Positions 8,996 to 18,794 are shown, counted from the stretch's first letter. The stretch: DNA of 64,000 bases from Mycolicibacterium hodleri (GCF_006439015.1 NZ_RCZG01000006.1:124001-188000); one strand, 5' to 3'. Notes: generated by a model from the letters alone, not told the origin. Program-made: numbers and translations.

Positions 8996-10288
8996 ATGAC
9001 CGCCGACTTCGCCGCCGATTTCGATACCGTCGACTACTTCACCGATCAGTCCCTGGTCCCCGACCCGCACCCGTACTTCGACCACTTGCGCAGCAAGTGT
9101 CCCGTCGTCCGCGAACCGCACTACGGCGTGCTTGCCATCACCGGCTACGACGAGGCGAACACCGTGCTGAAGGACACCGACACGTTCTCGTCGTGCATCG
9201 CGGTCGCCGGCCCCTTCCCGCCGCTGCCGTTCACCCCCGAGGGGGACGACATCACCGACCAGATCACGGCGCATCGCCCCTTGATGCCGATGTTCGAGCA
9301 CATGGTCACCATGGACCCGCCCGACCACACCGATGCCCGCTCCCTGCTCAACCGGCTGCTCACGCCGAGCCGGCTGAAGGAGAACGAGGACTTCATGTGG
9401 CGCCTGGCCGACGAGTGTCTTGACGACTTCATCGGCGACGGCAAGTGCGAGTTCCTGTCCGCATACGCAAAACCGTTCTCCCTCTTGGTGATTGCCGACC
9501 TACTCGGCGTTCCGCACGAGGACCATGACGAGTTCCGCACCGTTCTCGGGTCACCACGCCCAGGTTCAGTAGTCGGATCCCTCGACCACGAATCCGTCGG
9601 CAGCAACCCGCTGCAGTGGCTCGACGAGAAGTTCATCTCCTACCTTGAGGACCGTCGGGCGACTCCGCGGAACGACGTGCTAACCGCGCTCGCAACGGCG
9701 AAGTATCCCGACGGTTCCACCCCACCCGTCCTCGAAGTGGCACGCTCGGCAACGTTCCTGTTCGCCGCCGGCCAGGAGACCACGACCAAACTGCTGTCGG
9801 CATCACTGAAGGTGCTCGGTGACCGTCCCGACATTCAGGAGGCGTTGCGCAAGGACCGCAGCCGGATACCGATCTTCGTCGAAGAAGCGCTGAGGATGGA
9901 TGCTCCCGTCAAGAGTCAGTTCCGGCTGGCCAAGAAGAACACGACCGTCGGTGACATGGACGTGCCTGCGGGGACGACGCTGATGGTGTGCCCCGGCGCG
10001 GTGAACCGTGACCCCGTGCGTTTCGCGAACCCGCACGAGTTCAGCCTCGACCGCAAGAACGTGCGTGAGCACATCGCGTTCGGACGCGGCGTGCACTCCT
10101 GCCCCGGTGGCCCACTGGCGCGGGTCGAGGGTCGAGTGTCCATCGAGCGCATTCTGGACCGAATGCTCGACATCGAGATCGACGCCGACAAGCACGGTCC
10201 AGCAACCGGTCGCAGCTACAGCTACGAGCCGACGTTCATCCTGCGCGGCCTCACCGAAATCAACATCACTTTCACGCCCGTCGCATAG
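8996..10288 (+). CDS. Cytochrome P450
   Basis: 430 residues from ATG 8996 with GGAAGGA upstream. I-helix AAGQETTTK near residue 256 carries the acid-Thr proton-relay pair, EEALR near 297 is the ExxR motif, and FGRGVHSCPGG at 362-372 places the haem ligand at Cys369. Soluble class I bacterial P450 that needs a ferredoxin and reductase; no ferredoxin gene is adjacent, although four stand elsewhere in the window. It is clearly a paralogue of the P450 at 45590-46879 (shared RLKENED and SLLVIADLLG/TLLVIADLLG blocks). Likely hydroxylates a terpenoid or fatty substrate; subfamily not assigned. Confidence 0.95.
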   Translation: MTADFAADFDTVDYFTDQSLVPDPHPYFDHLRSKCPVVREPHYGVLAITGYDEANTVLKDTDTFSSCIAVAGPFPPLPFTPEGDDITDQITAHRPLMPMFEHMVTMDPPDHTDARSLLNRLLTPSRLKENEDFMWRLADECLDDFIGDGKCEFLSAYAKPFSLLVIADLLGVPHEDHDEFRTVLGSPRPGSVVGSLDHESVGSNPLQWLDEKFISYLEDRRATPRNDVLTALATAKYPDGSTPPVLEVARSATFLFAAGQETTTKLLSASLKVLGDRPDIQEALRKDRSRIPIFVEEALRMDAPVKSQFRLAKKNTTVGDMDVPAGTTLMVCPGAVNRDPVRFANPHEFSLDRKNVREHIAFGRGVHSCPGGPLARVEGRVSIERILDRMLDIEIDADKHGPATGRSYSYEPTFILRGLTEINITFTPVA

Positions 10289-10410
10289 GCCGATCCGACC
10301 GCAGATCTGTTGCACGAGTTAATGAAACGTAGAAGATCAACCGGCTGACGAGGCGTGCTCAGACCGATAGGCTGAGCCGGAGAGTGCTTTTGCTAGGACA
10401 GGAGATCGCC

Positions 10411-10902
10411 GTGGCAACAACGGCAAAGGCAGCGATGCCGTTACTAGGCGCTGCGTTCTTGACCGCGACGATGGTATGCGCTCCGGTCGCCAATGCCGCC
10501 GAGATGAGTGTCGGGAACTACGAAGTCCTCAACGACCGCTGGAACGACCACTCGTGGATCTGGTCGGTCACCCATTCGTGCAAGAACGACCCCGAATGCG
10601 GCACGTACTTCGTGGACCCGATCATTGCCCCGTCGACTCCCAACCTCAACGTGATCGCCATCCCGCGGCCCCTGAAGAGCCAACGGTTCCAGAACACGGC
10701 GTTCTTCGCCGACGGGCGGTACACGTTGACGGTCGACGTCATCGACGGAGTGCGCTGCCTCGGCTACAACCTGCCCTCTCACGACGTCTACAACTGGGAC
10801 GCAGCAAGTCTGGCCGGCACGATCGTGTCGACCTACGATGCGGGTTGCTTCGGCGCGCCAGGTGGTACCAGTACATACACCTTTTCGCTGCGACGGTATT
10901 GA
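10411..10902 (+). CDS. Small secreted protein, function unknown
   Basis: 163 residues from GTG 10411, preceded by AGGACAGGAG. A classical signal peptide ends near residue 30 (APVANAA). The mature part has four to five Cys (HSCKNDPECGTYF, GVRCLGYN, DAGCFGAPG), which suggests disulfides, and many aromatic residues. It appears to be a distant paralogue of the protein at 11544 (both have W-V-x-S/H-x-C followed by C-x-G/T). No known domain recognised. Confidence 0.7.
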   Translation: MATTAKAAMPLLGAAFLTATMVCAPVANAAEMSVGNYEVLNDRWNDHSWIWSVTHSCKNDPECGTYFVDPIIAPSTPNLNVIAIPRPLKSQRFQNTAFFADGRYTLTVDVIDGVRCLGYNLPSHDVYNWDAASLAGTIVSTYDAGCFGAPGGTSTYTFSLRRY

Positions 10903-10950
10903 GCGAATAGGCAGTCCCGCCGGTCATCAAGGGCCGGGCCTGACTTTGGC

Positions 10951-11352
10951 CTAGATGTCTCCGCGGGTCCAGGTACTGGCGCCGTTGCGCGCATCGCAGG
11001 ACAGGAACAAGCCGTCGGGGGCCTGCGCCATCTCGCCGTCTCGGCCCGAGCAGTTACCGCCTTCCGCCTTGATCCCACGCAATTCGGTGGAACGGAACCA
11101 GCGGGGTGCGTAGCGCCGTGGGGATCCGCAGAACACCACTCTGCCGAACGACGTCACCCCAAACACGTAATACGTGGTTTGGTCGCACGGGGCACCGAGA
11201 ACAGCGCCGGGCATGATGCCGGGCACGCAGGAGGGCTCGTTGCATTCGGCCACGGCGGGCTCGTCGGGATTGACCGGGTCAGCCGTTGCCGGGCTCGCTG
11301 TCATCAACCCCGCGGCGAGTAGACCAGCGGCGGCGGCAACCACGATTCGCAC
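10951..11352 (-). CDS. Small secreted protein, function unknown
   Basis: 133 residues. A Sec signal peptide (MRIVVAAAAGLLAAGLMTASPATA) is followed by a Cys-rich mature part: VAECNEPSCVPG, APCDQTTYYVFG, VVFCGSPRRY, GNCSGRDG, FLSCDARNG, with six Cys that could form three disulfides. It sits between two plus-strand genes for secreted proteins, convergent with the first and divergent from the second. Function unknown. Confidence 0.7.
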   Translation of the reverse strand: MRIVVAAAAGLLAAGLMTASPATADPVNPDEPAVAECNEPSCVPGIMPGAVLGAPCDQTTYYVFGVTSFGRVVFCGSPRRYAPRWFRSTELRGIKAEGGNCSGRDGEMAQAPDGLFLSCDARNGASTWTRGDI

Positions 11353-11543
11353 GTCGCCATTCTCGCACAGGGGATAGTCAAATTCTCCATATCAGAGAAG
11401 ATCCCACGTCCGACGAAACCCTGGTGAGGACCGCGCCAACCGGCCCACGAGCGCGGCCTGAACCCGTCCGTAACCACTGTTCAGAGTGCTATTCTCCTGC
11501 CTAAGAATGCCATTGACACAGCTGGACGATCGAGGGGCAAGTG

Positions 11544-12056
11544 ATGGGCTCAACGAAGGTGACCGCCGGCGCCGCGTTGCTCGCCGCAGCAGCGGTCGGA
11601 TTGGTAACTGCGCCAACAGCTTCCGCCACCGACGGCGACTACGCCATCAACGGGACCTTTTCCGTGGTCTCGAACGGTGAATGGGCTCAGATGAACGACC
11701 GGTACCAGGACGAGCCGACGGTGCGAAGCACGTGGACCGTCACCAGCGTCTGCTCTACCGCCATCACCTGCTCCGGCAAGGTCACCAGCAGCTTGGGTTG
11801 GACCGAGGACATCTACACCACGAGCGGCCAGTGGACCGTCAAACACTATGTCCCCGACTGGATCCCGTGTCCCGATGGAACTAGGGCACCCGGACTTCAG
11901 CAATACCGCTTCTACCCTGCGAATGAAGAGGGCATGGCCCGACAGGGATCGAACTTGTTCCTGGGTGAAGACAAGACGACCGGCGAGAGTGGCAATTGCG
12001 GCCGCAACCGCTCGCTGGTGCTCCGACTCCCCGTCAAGATCACCAAGATCGACTGA
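11544..12056 (+). CDS. Small secreted protein, function unknown
   Basis: 170 residues from ATG 11544 (GAGGGG upstream; a GTG three bases earlier is the alternative). Signal peptide to about residue 28 (TAPTASA), then GDYAINGTFSVVSNGEWAQM, RSTWTVTSVCSTAITCSG and DWIPCPDGTRAPG. Two Cys pairs are likely disulfides. It resembles the protein at 10411 in layout and in the TW-V-T-S-x-C block. A rho-independent terminator follows at 12078-12108. Upstream at 11482-11496 is a weak match (CAGAGT-GCT-ATTCTC) to the 6-3-6 operator seen elsewhere in the window. Confidence 0.7.
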   Translation: MGSTKVTAGAALLAAAAVGLVTAPTASATDGDYAINGTFSVVSNGEWAQMNDRYQDEPTVRSTWTVTSVCSTAITCSGKVTSSLGWTEDIYTTSGQWTVKHYVPDWIPCPDGTRAPGLQQYRFYPANEEGMARQGSNLFLGEDKTTGESGNCGRNRSLVLRLPVKITKID

Positions 12057-12077
12057 CCACCGACTCACGCGACAGAC

Positions 12078-12108
12078 GCCCCCTACCGCCATCGGCAAGG
12101 GGCTTTTT
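12078..12108 (+). terminator. Rho-independent terminator
   Basis: GCCCC at 12078-12082 pairs with GGGGC at 12099-12103 and is followed at once by five T residues (12104-12108). It lies 21 bases past the stop of the secreted-protein gene and just before the converging end of the mce operon. Confidence 0.75.
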
Positions 12109-12117
12109 GGCGCCCAC

Positions 12118-13848
12118 CTACCGCGGCAGAAGGTCTTTCCAGCTCTTCACCAGCGGCTCGCCTGCGGCCAGATTCGTCACCTTGTACAACTTGCCGTTCG
12201 ATCCGACGTACTCCCCCGTGCGCGGGTTGTACTGAGCGACTGCCACCGTCGGTCCGGAACCGTTCGAGCCGCCATCGAAGGAACTCGGCGCGGCCTGAGG
12301 AACCGCTCCGTCAGGGGTGGGCGGCGCGACGTCGGGCGCGCCGACCTCGGCCGGTGGCTGCACTGCGGGGTCGGGACCTGGCGGCGGACCGAGTGGCGGA
12401 ATCGGTTGTCCGTTCAACGAATTCCCCTCCGGCGGTGGCGGTGGCGGAACAGCAGCGGGCGTAAACGGCGCCAACAGCGGTGACATCGGTGGCGCACCGG
12501 GAGGCGCACCGGGTGGCGTGCCCAGCGGAACCGCTCCCGGCGGCAACGGCGTGCCCTCCACCGGGGCGTGGATGTTGTCGTTGAACGTCGTGCGGTCGTC
12601 GATCGGAATGCCTTGCGAGATCAGGTTGGGATCGATCGGATAGGGACCAAGAGCATGCTGGCGCATCGCCAGTGGCGTGAACGGCTGATCGCTGTTGCAA
12701 ATCGCGACCGTCGGCGCGCGTTTACCCGGCTTTCTGATGCACGGATAGTTGCGGGCACCGCGGACGGCGATCGGCGAATCCTGCGGCAGTTTGCAATAGA
12801 TGCCGTCCGGCGTATCGATGTCTGACACGTCCTCGGGTGAACGCCACGATGACGGCGGGAGGAAGCCGACCGTACACGGCGGTGGATCACTGACCGAGAT
12901 GGCGAAGTCTCCTCGGGCGTAACCGGTCGCGTCGTTCGTCGTCGTATATGCCTGCTGCTGAGCGGCATACGGCGGAAGCAACAGGAGAAGCTGCTCGAGT
13001 GACGCGTTGTACGTCATCAGGATCTCGCCTACTGTGCCCAAGTTCGCAAGCAGGACGGGCAGGGTTGGCTTGAGCTGATTGAGCAGACCCGATACCTCAT
13101 CGGCGAAACCAGGGCCGGATTGCAGCACCTTGCGGACCTGCGGGTCGTTGGCGGCGAGTTGCCCGGTGAACCCAGCAACGCTGCGGGCCCACGTTCGGAT
13201 CGAGTCGACGGTATCGGCTTGCGACGCCAGGAGTGGGCGACTGTCATCGGCGAGGGCACGGGTCTGGTCCGCGACGCCGTTGAGGTCGGCGCTCAGCTTG
13301 GCACCGGAGTCAAGCAGCGAACCGAAATCGTCACCGGCGCCGTTGAATCCCTTGTAGGTCTCGTCGAGCAGCGCGCTCAATCTGTCCTTCGGGAAGGTGC
13401 CCACCAATGTGCTCACCCGGTCCAACACCGGCCCGACGGGTTGCGGGATCGTGGCATTCGCCGCCGTGATGACGGAACCGTCCTGCAGATACGGCCCCGA
13501 ATCGGTCCGCGGCCGCAGGTCGACATACTGTTCACCGACCGCGGAGACGCTGAGGACCTTGGCTTCGAGGTCGACGGGAATCTTCGGCGACGTGGCAATT
13601 CGCATGGTCGCTTCCGCGCCGTCCGGAGTGAGCTCCACCCCGGTGACCTTGCCGACTTCGAAGCCGCGATAGGTCACGTTGCTGAACCGGTAAAGGCCCC
13701 CGGAGGAGGGCAACTTCAGCGTCACGGTGAGGCGGCCGATCCCCAGCAGCGTGGGCACCTGAATATAGGTAAACGCCATCACCACCACGCCGATGATCGA
13801 CACGATCGTGAAGATCACCAATTGCATCTTGATCAACCGGGTCAGCAT
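12118..13848 (-). CDS. mceF: MCE family protein MceF
   Basis: 576 residues, last gene of the mce operon. N-terminal membrane anchor (LVIFTIVSIIGVVVMAFTYI), then the MCE domain (LYRFSNVTYRGFEVGKVTGV), a long helical region with Leu/Asp-rich heptads to about residue 300, and a Pro/Gly-rich tail (about 430-530: repeated PPGAPPGAP-type motifs). It ends in YNPRTGEYVGSNGKLYKV, as MceF proteins often do. MceA-F form a periplasm-spanning tunnel that carries lipids from the outer envelope to the YrbE permease. Start overlaps the mceE stop by one base (TAATG). Substrate of this particular Mce system not identifiable. Confidence 0.93.
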   Translation of the reverse strand: MLTRLIKMQLVIFTIVSIIGVVVMAFTYIQVPTLLGIGRLTVTLKLPSSGGLYRFSNVTYRGFEVGKVTGVELTPDGAEATMRIATSPKIPVDLEAKVLSVSAVGEQYVDLRPRTDSGPYLQDGSVITAANATIPQPVGPVLDRVSTLVGTFPKDRLSALLDETYKGFNGAGDDFGSLLDSGAKLSADLNGVADQTRALADDSRPLLASQADTVDSIRTWARSVAGFTGQLAANDPQVRKVLQSGPGFADEVSGLLNQLKPTLPVLLANLGTVGEILMTYNASLEQLLLLLPPYAAQQQAYTTTNDATGYARGDFAISVSDPPPCTVGFLPPSSWRSPEDVSDIDTPDGIYCKLPQDSPIAVRGARNYPCIRKPGKRAPTVAICNSDQPFTPLAMRQHALGPYPIDPNLISQGIPIDDRTTFNDNIHAPVEGTPLPPGAVPLGTPPGAPPGAPPMSPLLAPFTPAAVPPPPPPEGNSLNGQPIPPLGPPPGPDPAVQPPAEVGAPDVAPPTPDGAVPQAAPSSFDGGSNGSGPTVAVAQYNPRTGEYVGSNGKLYKVTNLAAGEPLVKSWKDLLPR

Positions 13849-15203
13849 CAGTTACCTCCGGTTGTCGGGCCTGCTGCGTACGGACCGGCGAAGATCGGTC
13901 CGCCACCCGACGACGGCGGCCCGTCGGCATTCGGCGGAACCACCGGCAATATGGGTCCGGCGCTCGGCGGTGGCGCCTGGGCAGGCAGCGAACCGGGTCC
14001 GGGCAGGCTTCGGTCCGCCCCCGGCGGGTCCGCCTGCAACCCGGCCGTCGGCGGGTTGCCGGGCAGCGCCGACAGCGGCCCGCCCGGTGGCGGCGGCTGG
14101 AGCGGACGGCCCAGCGGGTCGTAGGTGTAGCGCTGGAAGAACGGTTCGCCGGGCATCGGCGGATTGTCGCGACCCGGCTGGTCGAGGCGGGTGCCTCCGA
14201 AGAGTGCCCTGCGCAGCTTGGGCCCCGAGATGTCGATGGTGGCGAACAGGTTGATGAAGTCACCCCTGATGCCGCGGTCGATGAGACCCTGGCCGTACGG
14301 GAACACCGTGAGGTAGGCGAGTGCCTCGGTGAGATCGGGTCCAACGTCGGCCAGTGCCTGGAGCGTCGGCTGCAGGTTCTTCAGGTTGCTCACCAGATCG
14401 TCCTGAGTGTCGTTCACCAGGCGGTTGGCGATGTTGCTGAAGTTTCCGAGTTTGGTGAGCGCCGTCGTGAGGTTCGGCCGCTCCCGCTCCAGCACTTCGA
14501 GAGCCTTTGGGATGCGCTGTAGAGCATCGTTGATGACCTCGCGCCGGCCGGCGAAGGTCGACGCGACCCGATTCAAGGCGCTGATGGTCGCGACGAGACT
14601 GTCCCGCTGCTGATCGAGAGTGCCGATGAAGGTATCCAAGCGGGACAGCAGGTCCCGGAAGTCGGACTCCCTCCCGGATAGTGCTTGATTGAAGGTGTGG
14701 ACGACATCGCCGATCTGGCCCAAGCCGCCCGCGTTGACCACGACGGACAACGAAGAAAGCGTTTGTTCCGTCGACGGGTAGGTCGACGAGTCGTTGAGAC
14801 CGATCGTGGCGCCCGGCGCCAGCCTGCCCTCGGGCTGCTGACCCAGCGGCGGATCGAGGGCCAGGTGCATCGAACCCAGAAGGCTGGTCTGCCCCACGCT
14901 GGCCACCGCGTTGGCTGGCACGTCGACACCGGGCTGGACCGATATCTCGACGCTTGCGTGCCAGTCCTTGACTTCCATCTTGCCGACGCTGCCGATCACG
15001 ACGTCGTTCATCAGGACTGGCGAATTCGACTCCAGCGTCGAAATATTCGCGATCTCGACGTGGTAGGTGACCGCGTCGGACCCACGTCCCACCGCACCCG
15101 GCAGCGGGAGTGAGTTGATGCCTTGGAATGCGCATCCAGTAGCGGTCAGCGCTACGCACGTGCCCGCTGCGAACAGCCGGCCGATCGTTGCCCGGGCCGT
15201 CAC
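13848..15203 (-). CDS. mceE: MCE family lipoprotein MceE (LprK-like)
   Basis: 451 residues from GTG 15203, which overlaps the mceD stop (GTGA). The N-terminus holds a lipobox, LTATGC at about 18-23, so this is the lipoprotein member of the set. The MCE domain (VTYHVEIANISTLESNSPV, SLLGSMHLALDPP) is followed by coiled helical segments and a Pro-rich tail from about residue 360. It anchors to the membrane outer face through acyl-Cys and completes the lipid tunnel. Gene order and overlap fix it as MceE. Confidence 0.93.
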   Translation of the reverse strand: MTARATIGRLFAAGTCVALTATGCAFQGINSLPLPGAVGRGSDAVTYHVEIANISTLESNSPVLMNDVVIGSVGKMEVKDWHASVEISVQPGVDVPANAVASVGQTSLLGSMHLALDPPLGQQPEGRLAPGATIGLNDSSTYPSTEQTLSSLSVVVNAGGLGQIGDVVHTFNQALSGRESDFRDLLSRLDTFIGTLDQQRDSLVATISALNRVASTFAGRREVINDALQRIPKALEVLERERPNLTTALTKLGNFSNIANRLVNDTQDDLVSNLKNLQPTLQALADVGPDLTEALAYLTVFPYGQGLIDRGIRGDFINLFATIDISGPKLRRALFGGTRLDQPGRDNPPMPGEPFFQRYTYDPLGRPLQPPPPGGPLSALPGNPPTAGLQADPPGADRSLPGPGSLPAQAPPPSAGPILPVVPPNADGPPSSGGGPIFAGPYAAGPTTGGN

Positions 15204-16687
15204 GGTGTCCCCTCGGCGACTGGGGCCTCGGGCGCGGGGCCCGGAGCCGGTGGTGGAGCCTCGGCGGGGAGCAGCAGCCCGGGCAGGCTCGGTGTCCCCG
15301 GCTGGTCCGGTGGGGGCGGGCCGTCCGGCACCGGCGCTCCCGGATACAACGCCGGCGACGGGTAGGCCGGCAACCGGTCGTTGACCGGCAGCGGCACGCC
15401 AGGAGGGCCCATGCCGGGCGGTGGCGGGACGTCGCCGTCCAACCCGGTGTACGCGGAGACCGAAGGCGGAATCTCCGGCGGTCCCGGCTTGCTTCCTTCG
15501 CCGCCCGGCGCCAACCTGGGCTCCGCGTAGACGATGTTGTCCGGGCTGGCCGACTTGGCGAGGTACGGGTTGATCGGAATCGGCACGTAGTTGAGGTTGG
15601 GCAACCGCAGCCCGGGGCCTAGGTAGTCGTTGCACAGTTTGGCGGTCTCGGCCCCCGTGGCGTTTTGCAGGGCGCCGATGGAACCGCAGATGAACTGCAC
15701 GGGGTTGGCGAGGTTCGGGATCGCGAACGCGCCGCGGACGGCTCCGGTGTCCGGGTCGTAGATGTTGTACGCGTTGGCGAAAGCGTTGGGCGTGACGTGC
15801 AGGATCTGTTCGAAATCCTCCTTGCGGTCAACCAACACCTGCGTGACCTTGGTCAATCCCTCAAGCTGCGCTGCCGTCTGGTTGCGGGTCCCCGCGACGA
15901 ACCGCTTCACCTCGTCTACCGCGACCGACAGGTCAGTCAGTGCCGCGTCGAGATCGGACTTGCTTCCGTCGAGCACGCTGGTCAACGTCGCCAGCCGGTT
16001 GTTGAAGGCGACGATCTGCTCATTGCTCCCGCGCAGTGCCGTGACGAAGACCTGCAGGTTTTTGATGACGCCGACGAAGTTGCCGCTTCCGTTGGCCAAG
16101 ATCCGGCCCACGCCAGAGAGCTGCGCCAGAGTCTGGCGCAGCTTGTCGCCGTTCCCATCCAACGCACTGGCCGCACTATCGATGAACCGGCCGACGGAAC
16201 TGGTCGACAAGTCGCCGGTGGGCCCGAGGTCGGTCGCCAGGCGATCGAGTTGAATTTTCACCTCGTCCCATTCGACGGGAATCGCAGTGCGCTCCAACGG
16301 AATTACGGCGTTGTCGGCCATCTTTGGACCGCTGGCCGGGCCGCTCGAGCGGTACGCCGGGGTCAGTTGCACGTAGCGGGCGGCGATTAGGTTCTGCGCG
16401 ACGATGACGGCCCGCGCGTCGGCGGGTACCGATATGCCCCGGTCGACCGCCATGGTGATCTTCGCCTGCGTACCTTGCGGTTCGATCGCCTCGATGGTGC
16501 CGACCTTGACGCCGGAGACCTTCACGTCGTCGCCGGGATAGATCGCCGTGGCCGTCGTGAAGAACGCGGTGATCGTGTTCGGCGCGAAGAACAAGGCGCG
16601 CACCGCCAGGAAGCCGCCGCCGATGAGCGCGACCACCAACGCGGCAGCCACGGCAGGAGCCAGCCACTTCCGATTTCTAGCCATCAT
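15200..16687 (-). CDS. mceD: MCE family protein MceD
   Basis: 495 residues, N-terminal anchor WLAPAVAAALVVALIGGGFL, MCE domain (ITAFFTTATAIYPGDDVKVS, VGTIEAIE), helical needle region, then a long Pro-rich C-terminus from about residue 400. GGAGGATCC stands before the tandem ATG ATG start; the first ATG overlaps the mceC stop (ATGA). Fourth Mce protein of the operon. Confidence 0.93.
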   Translation of the reverse strand: MMARNRKWLAPAVAAALVVALIGGGFLAVRALFFAPNTITAFFTTATAIYPGDDVKVSGVKVGTIEAIEPQGTQAKITMAVDRGISVPADARAVIVAQNLIAARYVQLTPAYRSSGPASGPKMADNAVIPLERTAIPVEWDEVKIQLDRLATDLGPTGDLSTSSVGRFIDSAASALDGNGDKLRQTLAQLSGVGRILANGSGNFVGVIKNLQVFVTALRGSNEQIVAFNNRLATLTSVLDGSKSDLDAALTDLSVAVDEVKRFVAGTRNQTAAQLEGLTKVTQVLVDRKEDFEQILHVTPNAFANAYNIYDPDTGAVRGAFAIPNLANPVQFICGSIGALQNATGAETAKLCNDYLGPGLRLPNLNYVPIPINPYLAKSASPDNIVYAEPRLAPGGEGSKPGPPEIPPSVSAYTGLDGDVPPPPGMGPPGVPLPVNDRLPAYPSPALYPGAPVPDGPPPPDQPGTPSLPGLLLPAEAPPPAPGPAPEAPVAEGTP

Positions 16688-17769
16688 CGGGATCCTCCGG
16701 GAAGGGCGTTGTACGGAAGCGGAACCTCGGCGCGTGGTCCGGCTTCACTGGGCGGCCGGCCGCTACCGTCGGGGCCCCTACGGAAACCGAACGCATAGTC
16801 GAAGAAGGGCTGCAGGATCTGCGCAGGGTTGAAGTTCGGCACGTAGGCGGTGTAGAAGCCACCGCTGGAAACTGCCTCGGCCAGGGTGGTCTGGTACTTG
16901 GCCAGTCCCGGTAGTGACTTCGCAAGATTGTCGCGGTTGCGTATCAGGACGTCGTTCACCCTGTTGAGCCGCTCCAGCGTCGGTGCCAACTCCTTTTCGT
17001 TGTCGGCGACGAGTCCGACCAACTGCTTGGAGACGGCCGACGTGTTGGCGAGGAGGTCGACGATCGCCTGTCGGCGCTCGACGAGCACTCCCAACAGATC
17101 GTTGGCGTTGAGAATGAGGGTGTTCACCTGCTGGCTGCGTTCCGACAGGATTCCGGTGACGTCCGAGGCGGACTTGAGAAGCTGGCCCAGGGTTTCGTCG
17201 CGGCTGTTCAGAGACTGCGACAACCTGGTGAGTCCGTCGAACGTCGGACCAAGTTGCGGCGCGATCTTGTTCAGGGTCGTCGACAACGTATCGAGCGACT
17301 GGTTGAGCGACTGGGTGTCGGTACCGGCGGTGTTCGATGTCAGCTCGCCGACCGCGTCGCTGAGCGAATACGGCGAAGACGTACGCGAGACCGGAATGAT
17401 GTCGGCGTGGTTCAGCGTTCCGCTGCCCGCCGACTCCAGACTCAGCACCCGCTGGCCCAGAAGCGATCCGGTGCGGATGTGCGCGGAGGTCTCCGACCCG
17501 AGCGGGTACTTGGCGTCGATGGTGAAGGCAACGAGTGCATCACCGTTGTCGAGCGAAACACCGGTCACCGCACCGACTTTGATTCCCGACAGGGTGACGT
17601 CGTTACCGGCGAAGATGCCACCCGCCTCGGCGAATCGCGCCTGGTACTGCAGCGACGTCGCGTAGGACAACAGCCGCTCCGGCTGTAGCCCCACGGCAAT
17701 CACGAGGATGGCCAGCACAACGCCGATGAAACCGGCCCGGACGAGGTTTGATGCGCGGTATTTCAACAT
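16684..17769 (-). CDS. mceC: MCE family protein MceC
   Basis: 361 residues: anchor FIGVVLAILVIAVGL, MCE domain (ARFAEAGGIFAGNDVTLSGI, KVGAVTGVSL), then helical region and short C-terminus (FNPAQILQPFFDYAFGFRRG). The start shares one base with the mceB stop (TAATG). Third Mce subunit; part of the lipid tunnel complex. Confidence 0.93.
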   Translation of the reverse strand: MLKYRASNLVRAGFIGVVLAILVIAVGLQPERLLSYATSLQYQARFAEAGGIFAGNDVTLSGIKVGAVTGVSLDNGDALVAFTIDAKYPLGSETSAHIRTGSLLGQRVLSLESAGSGTLNHADIIPVSRTSSPYSLSDAVGELTSNTAGTDTQSLNQSLDTLSTTLNKIAPQLGPTFDGLTRLSQSLNSRDETLGQLLKSASDVTGILSERSQQVNTLILNANDLLGVLVERRQAIVDLLANTSAVSKQLVGLVADNEKELAPTLERLNRVNDVLIRNRDNLAKSLPGLAKYQTTLAEAVSSGGFYTAYVPNFNPAQILQPFFDYAFGFRRGPDGSGRPPSEAGPRAEVPLPYNALPGGSR

Positions 17770-18794
17770 TACGGCTCAGCGCACCTTCCATTTTCCTGCT
17801 TGATGAAGGGGAACTCCGAAGCCCTACCCTGCAGATCCGTGACCCGAATTCTGAGCTCGCAGATGTAGTACTGCACGAACGATCCGTAGGCGCCGATGCG
17901 GGCCAGCTTGCGGTAGTTGCCCGGAGACCGCTGCAGGGCTCCATCGAGGAAGGACTTCTTTTCGTCCAGACCGACCGCGACGCGGCTCAGCTGGCTGACG
18001 GTGCCGGCCAGCGGCGGCCGCGCCTGGGTGAGTAGATCCGCTAGCGACGCGGTGCCATTGTCGAGCGACGTGATGGCAGTGCCGATCGGGTCGCGATCCT
18101 GAGTCAACCCGGTGATCAACTTTTCGAGTCGGTCGACCGTTCCGGAGAACTGCTCACCGTCCTTGGAGAGGGTGCCGAGGACGGTGTTGAGGTTGTCGAT
18201 CAACTCTTCGACAGTCTGATTGTTGTCCGCCAACGTGCTAGTGAACGACGATGTCTTGGCCAGCAGGGAATCGAGCGTGCCCTCCTGGCCCTGGAACACC
18301 TGCACCAGGGACGCGGAGAGAGCGTTGACGTCCTGCGGATTGAGCCCCTGCACAACCGGTTTCAGGCCGCTGAGCAAGAGGTCCAGGTCGAGCGCAGGTT
18401 GGGTTCGGTCCACGGGAATTTGCGATCCGGGCGGCAGCAGCCGCGTCGAGCCGGGACCGTCGACGAGATCGAGGAAGCGGTCACCGGTGAGGTTGAGGTA
18501 ACGGATCGCGGCTTTGGTACCGCTCGTGAGCTGGATGTTGCGGTCGGCGTCGAAGTCGACCAGGACGTTGTGATCCGGTTGCAGCGACACGTCGGTCACG
18601 GTTCCCACCCGGATGCCAGCCACCCGCACCGTCTGCCCGGGGGCCAATCGCGAGGCATCGGTGAAGACCGCGGAGTAGGCGTTGGTAGAGCCGGTTCGGT
18701 ACTGCCCGAAGGTGAAGAACAGGAACACGGTCAGTAGCAACATGACCGTCGCAAAGATGCCGAACTTGACGATGGTGGCCCGCGACCCGTTCAT
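17769..18794 (-). CDS. mceB: MCE family protein MceB
   Basis: 341 residues from ATG 18794, which overlaps the mceA stop (ATGA). Anchor KFGIFATVMLLLTVFLFFTF, MCE domain (YSAVFTDASRLAPGQTVRVA, GIRVGTVTDVSL), VPVDRTQPALDLDLLLSG-type segment typical of MceB, and a two-Cys end (YYICELRIRV, NGRCAEP). Longer in-frame starts lie inside mceA and were rejected. Confidence 0.93.
   Translation of the reverse strand: MNGSRATIVKFGIFATVMLLLTVFLFFTFGQYRTGSTNAYSAVFTDASRLAPGQTVRVAGIRVGTVTDVSLQPDHNVLVDFDADRNIQLTSGTKAAIRYLNLTGDRFLDLVDGPGSTRLLPPGSQIPVDRTQPALDLDLLLSGLKPVVQGLNPQDVNALSASLVQVFQGQEGTLDSLLAKTSSFTSTLADNNQTVEELIDNLNTVLGTLSKDGEQFSGTVDRLEKLITGLTQDRDPIGTAITSLDNGTASLADLLTQARPPLAGTVSQLSRVAVGLDEKKSFLDGALQRSPGNYRKLARIGAYGSFVQYYICELRIRVTDLQGRASEFPFIKQENGRCAEP

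Noticed and set aside
10357..10377. GCTCAG ... CTGAGC inverted repeat before the secreted-protein gene
   Set aside because: Short arms, nine-base spacer and no match to other operators; likely chance.
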